A DNA stretch of 64,000 nucleotides from Sulfurovum sp. (GTDB taxonomy: Bacteria; Campylobacterota; Campylobacteria; Campylobacterales; Sulfurovaceae). Shown here piece after piece: positions 42,867 to 50,774 of this stretch. Within the stretch, counting starts at the first letter, position 1; each line of letters opens with the position of its first letter. The notes beneath the pieces were generated by a model, which saw only the letters and a program-made list of their open reading frames with translations, ran no database searches and was not told the origin of the DNA. The position numbers and the translations under genes were made by a program. The DNA is taken from positions 233,555-297,554 of the forward strand of contig JAJPEU010000007.1 of the NCBI GenBank assembly GCA_021166685.1, read 5' to 3'.

Positions 42867-43388
42867 TTATTTTGCAGCAGCTTCTTTTGCAGCATTAAGT
42901 GCTTCTTCATAGTTAGGCTCAGAAGTAATTTCTGGCACAAGCTGTTTGTAAGCCACATTGCCGTCTTTTCCGATAACAAAGATTGCCCTAGCTGTTATGC
43001 CTGCCAATGGACCATCGGCCAACAACACACCGTAAGCATTTGCAAAATCTTTATTTCTAAAGTCTGAACACACTTTAATATTATCGATTCCGGCTGCGCC
43101 GCACCATCTCGCCGCTGCAAACGGTAGATCCATAGATACAGTAACAACTTCTACGCCTTCTAGGTTCGCCGCCTCTTGGTTAAATCTTCTTGTTTCAGCA
43201 TCACACACACCCGTATCAAGCGATGGTACCGCTATAACCATTTGTACTTTCCCTTCGCCGCCGACCGTCTCGTTTTGAAGCATTGGATTACAGTTTACTA
43301 CTGTTGTTATTGGCGCTTTATCGCCTACATTGATTTGCGTTCCTGCCAGGTTACATACGATATCGTTTTTAAATGTTACTGTTGCCAT
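42867..43388 (-). CDS. tpx: Thiol peroxidase Tpx
   Basis: A 173-residue peroxiredoxin of the Tpx type that reduces hydrogen peroxide and alkyl hydroperoxides in the cytoplasm or periplasm. The peroxidatic Cys62 is in PSLDTGVCDAETRRFN and the resolving Cys96 in AARWCGAAG, the exact Tpx spacing. It is the third gene after a PerR-like box, with gaps of 70 and 3 bases in the unit; a weak -10 (CATAAT) in the 70-base gap may give it its own promoter too. Confidence 0.95.
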   Translation of the reverse strand: MATVTFKNDIVCNLAGTQINVGDKAPITTVVNCNPMLQNETVGGEGKVQMVIAVPSLDTGVCDAETRRFNQEAANLEGVEVVTVSMDLPFAAARWCGAAGIDNIKVCSDFRNKDFANAYGVLLADGPLAGITARAIFVIGKDGNVAYKQLVPEITSEPNYEEALNAAKEAAAK

Positions 43389-43458
43389 TTCTTTTCCTTT
43401 TTTAATTGTTTTGTAAAAGCATTATGACCTAAATAGGATAAAATAACTCTTAATTAAA

Positions 43459-43884
43459 TTATTTCTTTGTATCCTTTTTAAATTTTACTTCTTTTTTGCT
43501 TTGTTTCAGCACCCTGGCAAATGCCTCATCAGCGTCATTTTTATAGTCACTTTGTATCTTATAGTAACACGTAAAACCTTTTTTTATTTCTAGGCGCACA
43601 TATCCGTCAAAGTCACTTCCCGTGCTTTTAACCACAGGATTATTGCAGTCTCCCACATGATATTTTGTCAACTCTACCCGATACTCGCATTCAGGGGTAT
43701 CTTCCATGCCCAATGCTTCTTTAATTGCTGTTTTATCGTTTTGATTATAAACAGCATAATGAAGACATGGAAGAACTAAAGAACCATTGTTTTCACAAAA
43801 GGAAGAATAAACTGGATACTTTTCTTTGCACCCCAGAAGGATCATCACCAAGGCTACATAAAAAAAATACCGCTTACGTTGCAT
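43459..43884 (-). CDS. Lipoprotein, hypothetical
   Basis: A 141-residue lipoprotein with a lipobox ILLGC (Cys19). The mature part has five further Cys (in SFCENN, LPCLHY, PECEYR, GDCNNP and FTCYYK), enough for two disulfides, and a Lys-rich C-terminus (KKEVKFKKDTKK). No family recognised. It lies between an unnamed cytoplasmic protein (three bases) and tpx (70 bases), so it may belong to an oxidative-stress unit. Confidence 0.72.
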   Translation of the reverse strand: MQRKRYFFYVALVMILLGCKEKYPVYSSFCENNGSLVLPCLHYAVYNQNDKTAIKEALGMEDTPECEYRVELTKYHVGDCNNPVVKSTGSDFDGYVRLEIKKGFTCYYKIQSDYKNDADEAFARVLKQSKKEVKFKKDTKK

Positions 43885-43887
43885 CTT

Positions 43888-44277
43888 CTAACTCACAATG
43901 CCTTTTACCCAGGCTTCCATTGTAGTGTTAGCTTCCGGATTTGGCGCTTCCAAAAAGCTTATAACGAAAGCATCATCCACTTCAGCCACCCCGATACTTC
44001 TTGGTCTGACAGCCAAAACTTCAGCTTTTGACAGCACTTTGCCAAAACAACAAATAATATTTTTTGCGGCTTTTATCTCATCGGCAATTTGCCCCGCTTC
44101 TAAACTTTTGGTATGGGCATAATGATCGAAGTCACCTATATGGGTTGCTACAGGATGGATTTCTATCTGCTTTTTTAAATAAGCTAAAATCTCGTCTACA
44201 GTCTTATAGTGTGTTTCGCTTTTGTTCACCGTCAAGGTGAACACCGGATATTTTTCCATAACAGTTATTTGCTTCAT
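43888..44277 (-). CDS. Small conserved-looking cytoplasmic protein, function unknown
   Basis: A 129-residue soluble protein starting MKQITVMEKYPVFTL, with a Cys pair (NIICCFGKVL) in the middle and a hydrophobic strand DAFVISFLEAPNPEA near the C-terminus. No family recognised with certainty; the compact alpha/beta pattern and the CC motif could bind metal or thiols, which is speculative. The ribosome site is AGAAGAG three bases ahead of the ATG. It is the first gene after the PerR-like box and leads a run ending in tpx. Confidence 0.68.
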   Translation of the reverse strand: MKQITVMEKYPVFTLTVNKSETHYKTVDEILAYLKKQIEIHPVATHIGDFDHYAHTKSLEAGQIADEIKAAKNIICCFGKVLSKAEVLAVRPRSIGVAEVDDAFVISFLEAPNPEANTTMEAWVKGIVS

Positions 44278-44312
44278 TGACTCTTCTCTTTTTAATTTTA
44301 TAAAATTTTACT

Positions 44313-44337
44313 ATTATTATACTTATAATAATTATAA
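44313..44337. promoter_or_regulatory. PerR/Fur-type operator upstream of the tpx unit
   Basis: TTATAAT-A-ATTATAA at 44323-44337 matches the Bacillus PerR box consensus (TTATAATNATTATAA) at every defined position. It overlaps a second palindrome ATTATTATA-CT-TATAATAAT (44313-44332). Minus-strand TATAAT at 44316-44321 is a likely -10, so the box sits in the promoter spacer. The background is A+T-rich, which raises the chance of coincidence. Confidence 0.55.
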
Positions 44338-44353
44338 TTTATTTAAATAGTAT

Positions 44354-44379
44354 GGACTTGAAAAATCAATTTCAAGCCC
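44354..44379 (-). terminator. Hairpin terminator after the SQR-like gene
   Basis: On the minus strand GGGCTTGAAA pairs with TTTCAAGTCC (one G-U pair) around a six-base loop, followed by a T/A-rich tract. It lies 22 bases past the stop of the SQR-like gene and ahead of the tpx-unit promoter. Confidence 0.6.
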
Positions 44380-44401
44380 ATAATTTTAACAGGCTTTACT
44401 C

Positions 44402-45571
44402 TTACATTCCGGGGATTCTTGGGATATTTCCAAGCTTTGAATTTTTGCAATACCATCCCCATCCTTTTTTCATCCAATGGCCAATCCACGGCAGCGGTAT
44501 CATTTTGCCTCCCTTGTTGTCTCTGTAAACAAAAGCAGCGCCGTTGCCTGTGTCCATGACACATAAGATATTAAGATGTTCTATGTAGCTTAGTTTTGAA
44601 TCGATATTTTGAGTGCGCTGGAAAATATTGTAGGCTGTATTTCTTGCCATTACCTCAGCCACATGCCCTTGTTTTGCTCTCCATTCGGGCCCCATCAGCG
44701 AAGCCGAATCCCCGATCGCATAAATATCCTCAAATCCTTCTACTTCATTGTATTCATTCGTTACAACAAATCCGGTATCGCTAAGAGGAAGTCCTGAAGA
44801 GGTCAATACGCTGAGGCCTGTTCCTGCAGAGATAAACATCGTTAAATCCGAATCAAGTTTTGTCTCATCCTCAAAACAGACACCGTCATTCTCGAAATGT
44901 GTGATTTTTGACCCTATTTTTGTTTGGATGTTGTACATTTTAAACATTTTGTCCATCATATCCAACGCTTTTTCACCCATCTTTGCACCAGGTTTTTCCA
45001 TAGGGGCGAAAAACGTAAGCGTAAAACGATCTCTCATATGTTTTTTCTTCAGTAAATGATCGATGTTGAAAAGCACTTCAAAAGCAGGGCCTCCACGAAC
45101 CGCAGAAGTATCTTTCGGGTTGCCGCCAAAGCCTATTGCGATTTTTCCTTCACCTTTGCTTATCAGCGCGTTTAGGCGCTCGTGAAGCATGGTGGCCTCT
45201 TCGGGTTTCCCGCAGATAGAAAGCGTATGCTCCATGCCCGGATGTTGTATTTTATCCTGACCCAAAGCAGTTACGATATAGTCATATCCTTCCAAAATAC
45301 GCCCGCTTTGAAGCGCTACTCTTTTTTCTTTTGCCTCAAACTGTACTACAGGATCTACGATCACCGTAAACCCATGCTTCATTGCCAATTTATCCAAAGG
45401 AATACTCACGTCCTCTTTTGTTGCGCCTCCGGTAGGGATCCAGATCGATGTAGGGTAAATATAAAAATAGTCCCGGTCACTCACCACTGTTACGTCTAGT
45501 TCGTTTTTACGCAAATAGATTGCTGCTTCAATACCCGCAAATCCGCCGCCCAATACCAATACTTTTGCCAT
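44402..45571 (-). CDS. SQR-like FAD/NAD(P) oxidoreductase
   Basis: A 389-residue flavoprotein of the sulfide:quinone oxidoreductase / NDH-2 superfamily. The FAD-binding VLVLGGGFAGIEAA is at the N-terminus and IYAIGDSASLMGPEWRAKQG near the C-terminus. True SQRs use Cys residues near positions 128, 160 and 356. Here Cys120 (LSIC) and the late Cys in NILCVMDTGNG are present, but the middle segment GFGGNPKDTSAVRGGPAFE has no Cys. It may oxidise sulfide or related sulfur compounds to the quinone pool, or have another substrate. It follows ccoG by 11 bases. Confidence 0.8.
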   Translation of the reverse strand: MAKVLVLGGGFAGIEAAIYLRKNELDVTVVSDRDYFYIYPTSIWIPTGGATKEDVSIPLDKLAMKHGFTVIVDPVVQFEAKEKRVALQSGRILEGYDYIVTALGQDKIQHPGMEHTLSICGKPEEATMLHERLNALISKGEGKIAIGFGGNPKDTSAVRGGPAFEVLFNIDHLLKKKHMRDRFTLTFFAPMEKPGAKMGEKALDMMDKMFKMYNIQTKIGSKITHFENDGVCFEDETKLDSDLTMFISAGTGLSVLTSSGLPLSDTGFVVTNEYNEVEGFEDIYAIGDSASLMGPEWRAKQGHVAEVMARNTAYNIFQRTQNIDSKLSYIEHLNILCVMDTGNGAAFVYRDNKGGKMIPLPWIGHWMKKGWGWYCKNSKLGNIPRIPGM

Positions 45572-45582
45572 ATTTTCTCCTT

Positions 45583-47031
45583 TTATTTTTTAATTAAGTC
45601 CGCACGAGGGTAAACAAAAACCGTATCCCTTTCGACGATAATATTTTCTTTATCATCTACGGCATATGCTTTTATCTTGACGGGAATCGGAACATCTTTT
45701 CTCATATCATTTGCAAGCATATGAGATGTCTTAAGAACCACGACTTTTTTCCTTTTTTGGCCGGCAGCCAGTTCAAAAGGTTCTTTTGGTCTTTCGATTT
45801 CTATTTTGTCATTTCCTACGATTTCAAATGTATAGGTATGTTTTTTACTGTCCGTGTTGGCGAACAAAAAGAGATAATCATTCTCTACCACGCCATCGTC
45901 AAGTATTTTGTAGAGTCTTGTTGTCTTGTTAACATTTAAAAGCATATGCTCTTTTTTGCTTCCCATTGCAAAAAGCGCCACAAGCACTAAAGTAAGCACT
46001 ACAAAATAAGCGATGACTTTGGGTCTCAAATAGTTGGTTTTGCCTTCATGTCTAAGCGTCTCTTTTTCACTGGACCACTGCACCAAACTCGGTTTGCCCA
46101 GTGCCCCCATCACCTGGGTACAAGCATCTACACACTCAAGACAGTTAATGCACTCAAGCTGCAATCCTTTGCGAATATCAATGTGCGTAGGGCATACCGT
46201 CACACAACTTTCACAGGTCGTGCACTCTGCAGTTGGCGCAACTGCCTGAAGCTCTTTTTGTTTTGTAAACAGTTTTTGACGTCCTTGCCCGTGCCCTTGG
46301 TAGATTTCTCCCCCACGGACAGGATCATATACCGCCATCACCGTATCATCATCATAAAGTACCGACTGCACTCGGCTATAAGGACAAACATAAACACAAA
46401 AATCTTCTTTGATAAAGATAACATCTACGATTAAGAAACCGGCGATACCAAGCAAAAAACCTATGAGCATCATATGCTCATCCGGATTTTGAATATATTG
46501 AAAAAAGTCCTCAGGAGGCACAAAATACCATAGAAAATTAGCCGCCGCAATAAACGCCAGCACAGACCAAAGCAAAACAGCGATCACTTTTTTTACTTTA
46601 TTCTCCGCTTTGCTCATATCGGGCTCTTGCTGTTTATTTTTGATGCGTTTTCTAAGCCCCAAAAGCTTTGTCTCGATGCCGTCTCTATAAATAACCCTAA
46701 AAATAGTTTGGGGACACGCCCATCCGCACCATGCTCTTCCGCCTACCGCCGTAACAGCAAAAATGCCCAAAAACAAAAGCATAAGCAAAAATGGCATCAA
46801 ATAAAGCTCTTGCATATCAAATGCCACTCCTGCTAAATGCAGTTTTTTTTGATCGAAACTCAGTAAAAAAAGATGATTGCCTCCGACAGTAATCCAAGGG
46901 ATTATAATCGCAACCATCGTGGCTGCTGCATACACCCAATACCGTTTGATTCTATACGGCACCCATCCCTTGAGATATTCTTTTGCTTTATTTTTCTTTG
47001 CTTCTTGTGTCTTCTCTGTTGATGTTTCCAT
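45583..47031 (-). CDS. ccoG: CcoG/RdxA cytochrome oxidase accessory protein
   Basis: A 482-residue membrane ferredoxin-type protein needed for copper delivery to cbb3 oxidase. It has about five membrane helices, the motif GRAWCGWACPQTIF, a dicluster ferredoxin domain (CTTCESCVTVCP and CINCLECVDAC) and a C-terminal Ig-like FixG domain (about 370-482). The ATG at 47031 has GAGGG eight bases upstream; a GTG three codons earlier is possible. It lies between the recombinase-like regulator and the SQR-like gene, not with ccoNOQP. Confidence 0.92.
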   Translation of the reverse strand: METSTEKTQEAKKNKAKEYLKGWVPYRIKRYWVYAAATMVAIIIPWITVGGNHLFLLSFDQKKLHLAGVAFDMQELYLMPFLLMLLFLGIFAVTAVGGRAWCGWACPQTIFRVIYRDGIETKLLGLRKRIKNKQQEPDMSKAENKVKKVIAVLLWSVLAFIAAANFLWYFVPPEDFFQYIQNPDEHMMLIGFLLGIAGFLIVDVIFIKEDFCVYVCPYSRVQSVLYDDDTVMAVYDPVRGGEIYQGHGQGRQKLFTKQKELQAVAPTAECTTCESCVTVCPTHIDIRKGLQLECINCLECVDACTQVMGALGKPSLVQWSSEKETLRHEGKTNYLRPKVIAYFVVLTLVLVALFAMGSKKEHMLLNVNKTTRLYKILDDGVVENDYLFLFANTDSKKHTYTFEIVGNDKIEIERPKEPFELAAGQKRKKVVVLKTSHMLANDMRKDVPIPVKIKAYAVDDKENIIVERDTVFVYPRADLIKK

Positions 47032-47049
47032 TTCCTGCACCCTCTTTCT

Positions 47050-47709
47050 TTAATTTTTTTCTTGTATTTTTTCAAATGGACACAGCAGCAAATTTTCAAC
47101 CTGTGCCAAACCTTCTTTGGGTCGATCCATTTCAATCCAGGAGCTTCCAATAAGCTCTTTAATGCCTCGTGATTCGATATAATCTTTTAAAGAACTTCTG
47201 CTCACGTCCAATTCTCTTGCAATAGCACTCACGCTCAATCCTTCCTTTAAAAAGGTGATTATCTGTATTTGTACTTTGTCAAATTTTGATGACGACTTGC
47301 TTCCTTTTGGGCGTCCAATTTGTCCTGTTTTTGCTTTTCGTGCTTCTCTTAGATCATTAAGCAAAGGAAACATTTCCACAAGCGGTGTCTCTTTGGTTAT
47401 CACTGTTTTTGTGTCGGCCACATATACGGCAATCTCTCGACTTAAAGTACAATTTATCAACTTGACCAACTCCACTACACAATCAGATAAAACAGAAAGT
47501 GTCTCCACCATTATTCCGTCACCCCGCTTAAGAGAATGGATAAAAGCCTCCAGTTGCCGGCGGTCTTCTATCGAACGATTTTTGCTTGAATGCTCAACGA
47601 CTTCCTTGTCAATATGTAAACCGCAAATCAATGAAAAAGAAAAAATACTCTGTAATTGTTTAGACAGATGATTGCCCTGAGGTGTTTGTCTTAAATAGGC
47701 ATATACCAT
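47050..47709 (-). CDS. Degenerate serine-recombinase-like HTH regulator
   Basis: A 219-residue protein with a resolvase-like N-terminal domain (about 1-130) and a C-terminal GRPKGS linker plus helix-turn-helix (about 145-200: LSVSAIARELDVSRSSLKDY). The catalytic Ser position reads Thr (YAYLRQTPQ where active enzymes have YAYLRVSTxxQ), and the later LDRLxR arginines are replaced in TLSVLSDCVV. It is therefore unlikely to cut DNA and probably acts as a transcription factor. It is the first gene of the leftward unit with ccoG and the SQR-like gene; direct repeats lie just upstream of its promoter. Confidence 0.8.
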   Translation of the reverse strand: MVYAYLRQTPQGNHLSKQLQSIFSFSLICGLHIDKEVVEHSSKNRSIEDRRQLEAFIHSLKRGDGIMVETLSVLSDCVVELVKLINCTLSREIAVYVADTKTVITKETPLVEMFPLLNDLREARKAKTGQIGRPKGSKSSSKFDKVQIQIITFLKEGLSVSAIARELDVSRSSLKDYIESRGIKELIGSSWIEMDRPKEGLAQVENLLLCPFEKIQEKN

Positions 47710-47732
47710 ATTACTCCTTTCTCATTTGTATA

Positions 47733-47761
47733 ATATTAACTTATTTGATGATTAAAGTCAA
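47733..47761 (-). promoter_or_regulatory. Promoter of the recombinase-like regulator
   Basis: On the minus strand TTGACT (47761-47756) and TAATAT (47738-47733) are separated by exactly 17 bases; the ATG at 47709 follows with AAAGGAG. Confidence 0.65.
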
Positions 47762-47774
47762 TAATTTTGATATA

Positions 47775-47810
47775 TTTTCGTCAAACATTTACTTTTTTCG
47801 TCAAACATTT
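47775..47810. repeat. 20-bp-phased direct repeats upstream of regulator and moaC
   Basis: Two exact copies of TTTTCGTCAAACATTT, 47775-47790 and 47795-47810, start 20 bases apart, two helical turns. They lie between the -35 regions of the divergent regulator and moaC promoters. A third GTCAA is at 47757-47761, inside the regulator -35. Likely binding sites for the adjacent HTH regulator (inference). Confidence 0.75.
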
Positions 47811-47812
47811 TT

Positions 47813-47841
47813 TTGGCGCGTTTTCAAAATTATGTTAAAAT
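47813..47841 (+). promoter_or_regulatory. moaC promoter
   Basis: TTGGCG (47813-47818) and TAAAAT (47836-47841) are 17 bases apart. The first base is two bases past the direct repeats. The GTG start is at 47864 with AAGGA upstream. Confidence 0.65.
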
Positions 47842-47863
47842 ACAAAAAAAACAAGGATATTCT

Positions 47864-48349
47864 GTGAATCTTACCCATTTGGACGAACAAAACAAACCAA
47901 AAATGGTAGACGTATCTGATAAAGATAGCACCTTGCGTATCGCCACTGCGAGCGGTATTATTGAGGTGGGACAGGAAGCATATGATAGTGTAGTTGCCAA
48001 TACAGCAAAAAAAGGGCCTGTATTACAAACTGCCGTAGTTGCAGCCATACAAGGCACCAAGCAAACGAGCACACTGATTCCGATGTGCCATCCCCTGATG
48101 CTCACCTCTGTAAAAACCGATATTGAGGAGTTGCCTGAACTGCCTGGATTTAAACTGACAGTCACCGCCAAACTCAACGGCCAGACCGGCGTAGAGATGG
48201 AAGCGCTCACCGGTGTGAGCGTCGGATTGCTTACCATATACGATATGCTCAAAGCTATCGATAAAGGCATGATCATCAAAAATATACAGCTAGAGCAAAA
48301 ATCAGGAGGGAGAAGCGGTGAGTTTAAAAGAGAAACAACCAATAGATAA
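47864..48349 (+). CDS. moaC: Cyclic pyranopterin monophosphate synthase MoaC
   Basis: A 161-residue enzyme acting with MoaA in the first step of molybdenum cofactor synthesis. Motifs: [18 protein letters not shown], the [10 protein letters not shown] active-site segment, [20 protein letters not shown] and the terminal [11 protein letters not shown]. The GTG at 47864 (AAGGATATTCT upstream) gives the normal length; a 17-codon longer frame would begin inside the promoter. It is separated from moaDE and moeA by 42 kb. The next gene overlaps its end by 32 bases. Confidence 0.94.
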   Translation: MNLTHLDEQNKPKMVDVSDKDSTLRIATASGIIEVGQEAYDSVVANTAKKGPVLQTAVVAAIQGTKQTSTLIPMCHPLMLTSVKTDIEELPELPGFKLTVTAKLNGQTGVEMEALTGVSVGLLTIYDMLKAIDKGMIIKNIQLEQKSGGRSGEFKRETTNR

Positions 48350-48590
48350 GCCGCAAATAGAATACCCTACGCGGTGGGGGTTTAAACTGATCGGCCGGGA
48401 TAAAAAAATACTTCTTGCCTGCATCAAAGAGATTATGGGCGAAAAAGAACATCTTTGTTCAGCGGGAAGTGCATCCAAAACCGGTAAATTTCATAGTTAC
48501 AATGCCAGCTGCGAAGTAGAAAGCAAAGAAGAGCGAGACCGAATTTTTAAATATTTTCAAGACCACAAAGATGTAGACATGGTGATCTGA
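48318..48590 (+). CDS. DUF493 (YbeD-like) family protein
   Basis: A 90-residue protein with the DUF493 ferredoxin-like fold: [20 protein letters not shown], then the strand [20 protein letters not shown] and the helix [14 protein letters not shown]. YbeD is linked to lipoate metabolism by gene neighbourhood in E. coli, but function is unknown. The GTG start lies inside moaC, with GGAGGGAGAAGC as ribosome site, so translation is coupled. Confidence 0.82.
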   Translation: MSLKEKQPIDKPQIEYPTRWGFKLIGRDKKILLACIKEIMGEKEHLCSAGSASKTGKFHSYNASCEVESKEERDRIFKYFQDHKDVDMVI

Positions 48591-48596
48591 CATCTC

Positions 48597-49415
48597 TTAT
48601 TTTTTAAGTCGGTACAGCATTCTGTCTGCGCTCAGACTCACAAGCATAGAGACGATCACATATCCCAAGAAAAAATAGAGCCCCACTTCTGCCTCAGCGC
48701 GACTTACGTCGCTGCCATTACCTGTAAGATAGACCAAAAAAGTCGCCACTACAAAAACATCGGCCATTGACCATTTTCCTATCATCTTAAAAAATTTTAT
48801 AACGCCATGCGCAAAAGAATTCCCCATAAAGACAGAAACAAAAAGTAGTGAAAATGTTTTTACACCGGGGATAATTACAGAAAAGAGAGAAATTACAATC
48901 GCCACAATCACATCTCCCCCATCAAGAAGTTTTTCAATTGATCCCAATACTCCTTTGGATTCAAAAGAGAGTACAACATCCCCAAGATATTCTACTTCCT
49001 TGTGGATTGTCACCATCATAATCGGCGCAATAAGCCCCAAAGCCAAAGTAATCAACGCAGCCAAACTTCCAAAAAAACTAAAAGCCCGCAATGAAACCAC
49101 AAAATAACTTCCGAGTATCACGAGTAGCACAGAAAGGGTATAAAGGGCATATTTTTGACTTAATATTTTATGCTTTTCTTGCGAAGCCAATATCTTTTCA
49201 AGTTTCTTTTTTTTGTCATTTTGATACAATCCCAAAGAAAGCGCTTCCGCAAACTCTTTAAACTGAAACTCTGCTAATTTTTTGGCGTCCATCTGATCGA
49301 TCAATTCTTGTGTGCTTTTCTCATACAATATTGCTTCTGTATAAGCATGCGTTCCCAAAAAGGCCATAGCACCTAAGAGAAAACTAAAAATACCATACAA
49401 TATTTGTTTTTTCAT
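48597..49415 (-). CDS. PqiA-family membrane protein
   Basis: A 272-residue protein with an N-terminal signal-anchor, a short periplasmic coiled region (about 25-85) and four C-terminal membrane helices. The motif GKWSMADVFVVATFLVYLT is the PqiA signature (RWSMLDVFVVA). PqiA proteins work with MCE-domain proteins in lipid transport between membranes. No MCE partner is encoded next to it. It converges on DUF493 (six bases) and its promoter region overlaps that of suhB. Confidence 0.85.
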   Translation of the reverse strand: MKKQILYGIFSFLLGAMAFLGTHAYTEAILYEKSTQELIDQMDAKKLAEFQFKEFAEALSLGLYQNDKKKKLEKILASQEKHKILSQKYALYTLSVLLVILGSYFVVSLRAFSFFGSLAALITLALGLIAPIMMVTIHKEVEYLGDVVLSFESKGVLGSIEKLLDGGDVIVAIVISLFSVIIPGVKTFSLLFVSVFMGNSFAHGVIKFFKMIGKWSMADVFVVATFLVYLTGNGSDVSRAEAEVGLYFFLGYVIVSMLVSLSADRMLYRLKK

Positions 49416-49439
49416 AGAAGGATTATACTATACTTTGAT

Positions 49440-50219
49440 ATGAATAAAATAGATATACTAAAACAGATAGCCAAAGAAGCCGGAGAGATAGTAAAAGAAG
49501 GCTATCATGCCAAAAAAGAAATATTCCACAAAGGAGTGGTTGATCTTGTTACTTCCTATGACGTTAAAACAGAAAATTTTCTATTGAAGGCGCTTAAAGA
49601 TTCTTTTCCTGATTACCATTTGATAGGGGAAGAGAGTCATCATGGAAGCTACCCGCATGGCAAAGCTATCTATGTAGATCCTATTGACGGCACAACAAAT
49701 TTTATTCACGGCATTCCTCATCTTGCAATCTCTTTGGGAGTCTGGGAAGGCGGTGAACCTTATCTTGCCGTAGTTTACAATCCGATTTTAGATGAAATGT
49801 TTTGGGCAGAAAAAGGGCAAGGCTCCTACTGCAATGACATCCTCTTAAAAGTCAGCGCCCAAGAAATACTCCAGCAATCTCTTATTGCCACAGGCTTTCC
49901 TTATGCCAAAGTCAATCAAGGTATTGAGTACCATTGGGCAATCAACAGCCTCGCAAAACTTCTTCCGCACATTAGAGACATTCGCCGCCTGGGGGCTGCC
50001 TCCCTTGATCTTTGCTATCTGGCGCAAGGCAAAGTGGATGCGTTTTATGAAATAGATCTAAAGCCTTGGGATGTTGCAGGGGGCATTTTAATACTCTTAG
50101 AAGCAGGCGGGAAAGTAACCAATGCTGACAATCAGTCTTTTGATTTTAATGATAAAAGCATCGTCGCCAGCAATGGAAAAATCCATGCTGCTCTGTTAAA
50201 GCATTTAGAAAAAATCTAA
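49440..50219 (+). CDS. suhB: Inositol monophosphatase family protein
   Basis: A 259-residue Mg-dependent phosphatase. The metal-binding motifs are GEES (LIGEESHHG), VDPIDGTTNFIHG and WDVAGGILILLEAGG. Family members dephosphorylate inositol phosphate, PAP or related sugars; SuhB also acts in rRNA antitermination in E. coli. The ATG at 49440 has no strong ribosome site: TATACT (about 49422) lies only a few bases upstream, so the message may have a very short leader. Symbol given by family only. Confidence 0.85.
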   Translation: MNKIDILKQIAKEAGEIVKEGYHAKKEIFHKGVVDLVTSYDVKTENFLLKALKDSFPDYHLIGEESHHGSYPHGKAIYVDPIDGTTNFIHGIPHLAISLGVWEGGEPYLAVVYNPILDEMFWAEKGQGSYCNDILLKVSAQEILQQSLIATGFPYAKVNQGIEYHWAINSLAKLLPHIRDIRRLGAASLDLCYLAQGKVDAFYEIDLKPWDVAGGILILLEAGGKVTNADNQSFDFNDKSIVASNGKIHAALLKHLEKI

Positions 50220-50321
50220 ACGCTGCCCGAAAGGCGCCAAGGCGCCAGGCCAATCAAATATCTTCAAGCAGATCGATATTTTAATCAATTATCACTTTTG
50301 TCTCAAAAGAAAGAAAAATCC

Positions 50322-50774
50322 TTATTTTGTTTGGATGCCGTCAGAAAAAAAGTAATGTTGAATAACTATCCACGCTACAGCCAAATCGATCGCCACATCC
50401 GCGTAATTAAACACGGCGAATTTAAACCCGCAGTGCCATGCAACATAATCCACCACCCCTCCATGAACAAAACGATCATACACATTTCCCAAAGCTCCCC
50501 CCATCAGCAAACCCAACGGGAAAGCATACCGCTTCACGTACCCCTCTTTGACAACAATATAAACTATGCCTGCAATCAAAAGAGTCTGTATCCACTTCAG
50601 ATAATCCCCTAAAAATTCAAACATCGAAAAGGCTACGCCCCGATTAAAATGCAATTGCAAATTTATGCACTTTCCTACATAATCATAGCCATCCAAAAAA
50701 ATAGATTTTATCCCCTGATCAATAATAAAAGTGCCTATGCCCACAAGAAAAAATATGAAAAACGGTTTCATCAT
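50322..50774 (-). CDS. lspA: Lipoprotein signal peptidase (signal peptidase II)
   Basis: A 150-residue four-helix inner-membrane aspartic protease removing signal peptides from prolipoproteins. The motifs are IDQGIKSIFL, LQLHFNRGVAFSMF, GGALGNVYDRFVHGGVVDYV (catalytic Asp in YDR) and FAVFNYADVAIDLAV (second catalytic Asp). The start overlaps the glmM stop by one base (TAATG). Several lipoproteins in this window are substrates. Confidence 0.95.
   Translation of the reverse strand: MMKPFFIFFLVGIGTFIIDQGIKSIFLDGYDYVGKCINLQLHFNRGVAFSMFEFLGDYLKWIQTLLIAGIVYIVVKEGYVKRYAFPLGLLMGGALGNVYDRFVHGGVVDYVAWHCGFKFAVFNYADVAIDLAVAWIVIQHYFFSDGIQTK

Noticed and set aside
50233..50246. GGCGCC repeated with two bases between, possible terminator
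   Set aside because: The spacing is too short for a loop and there is no T-run; a chance GC-rich pair.
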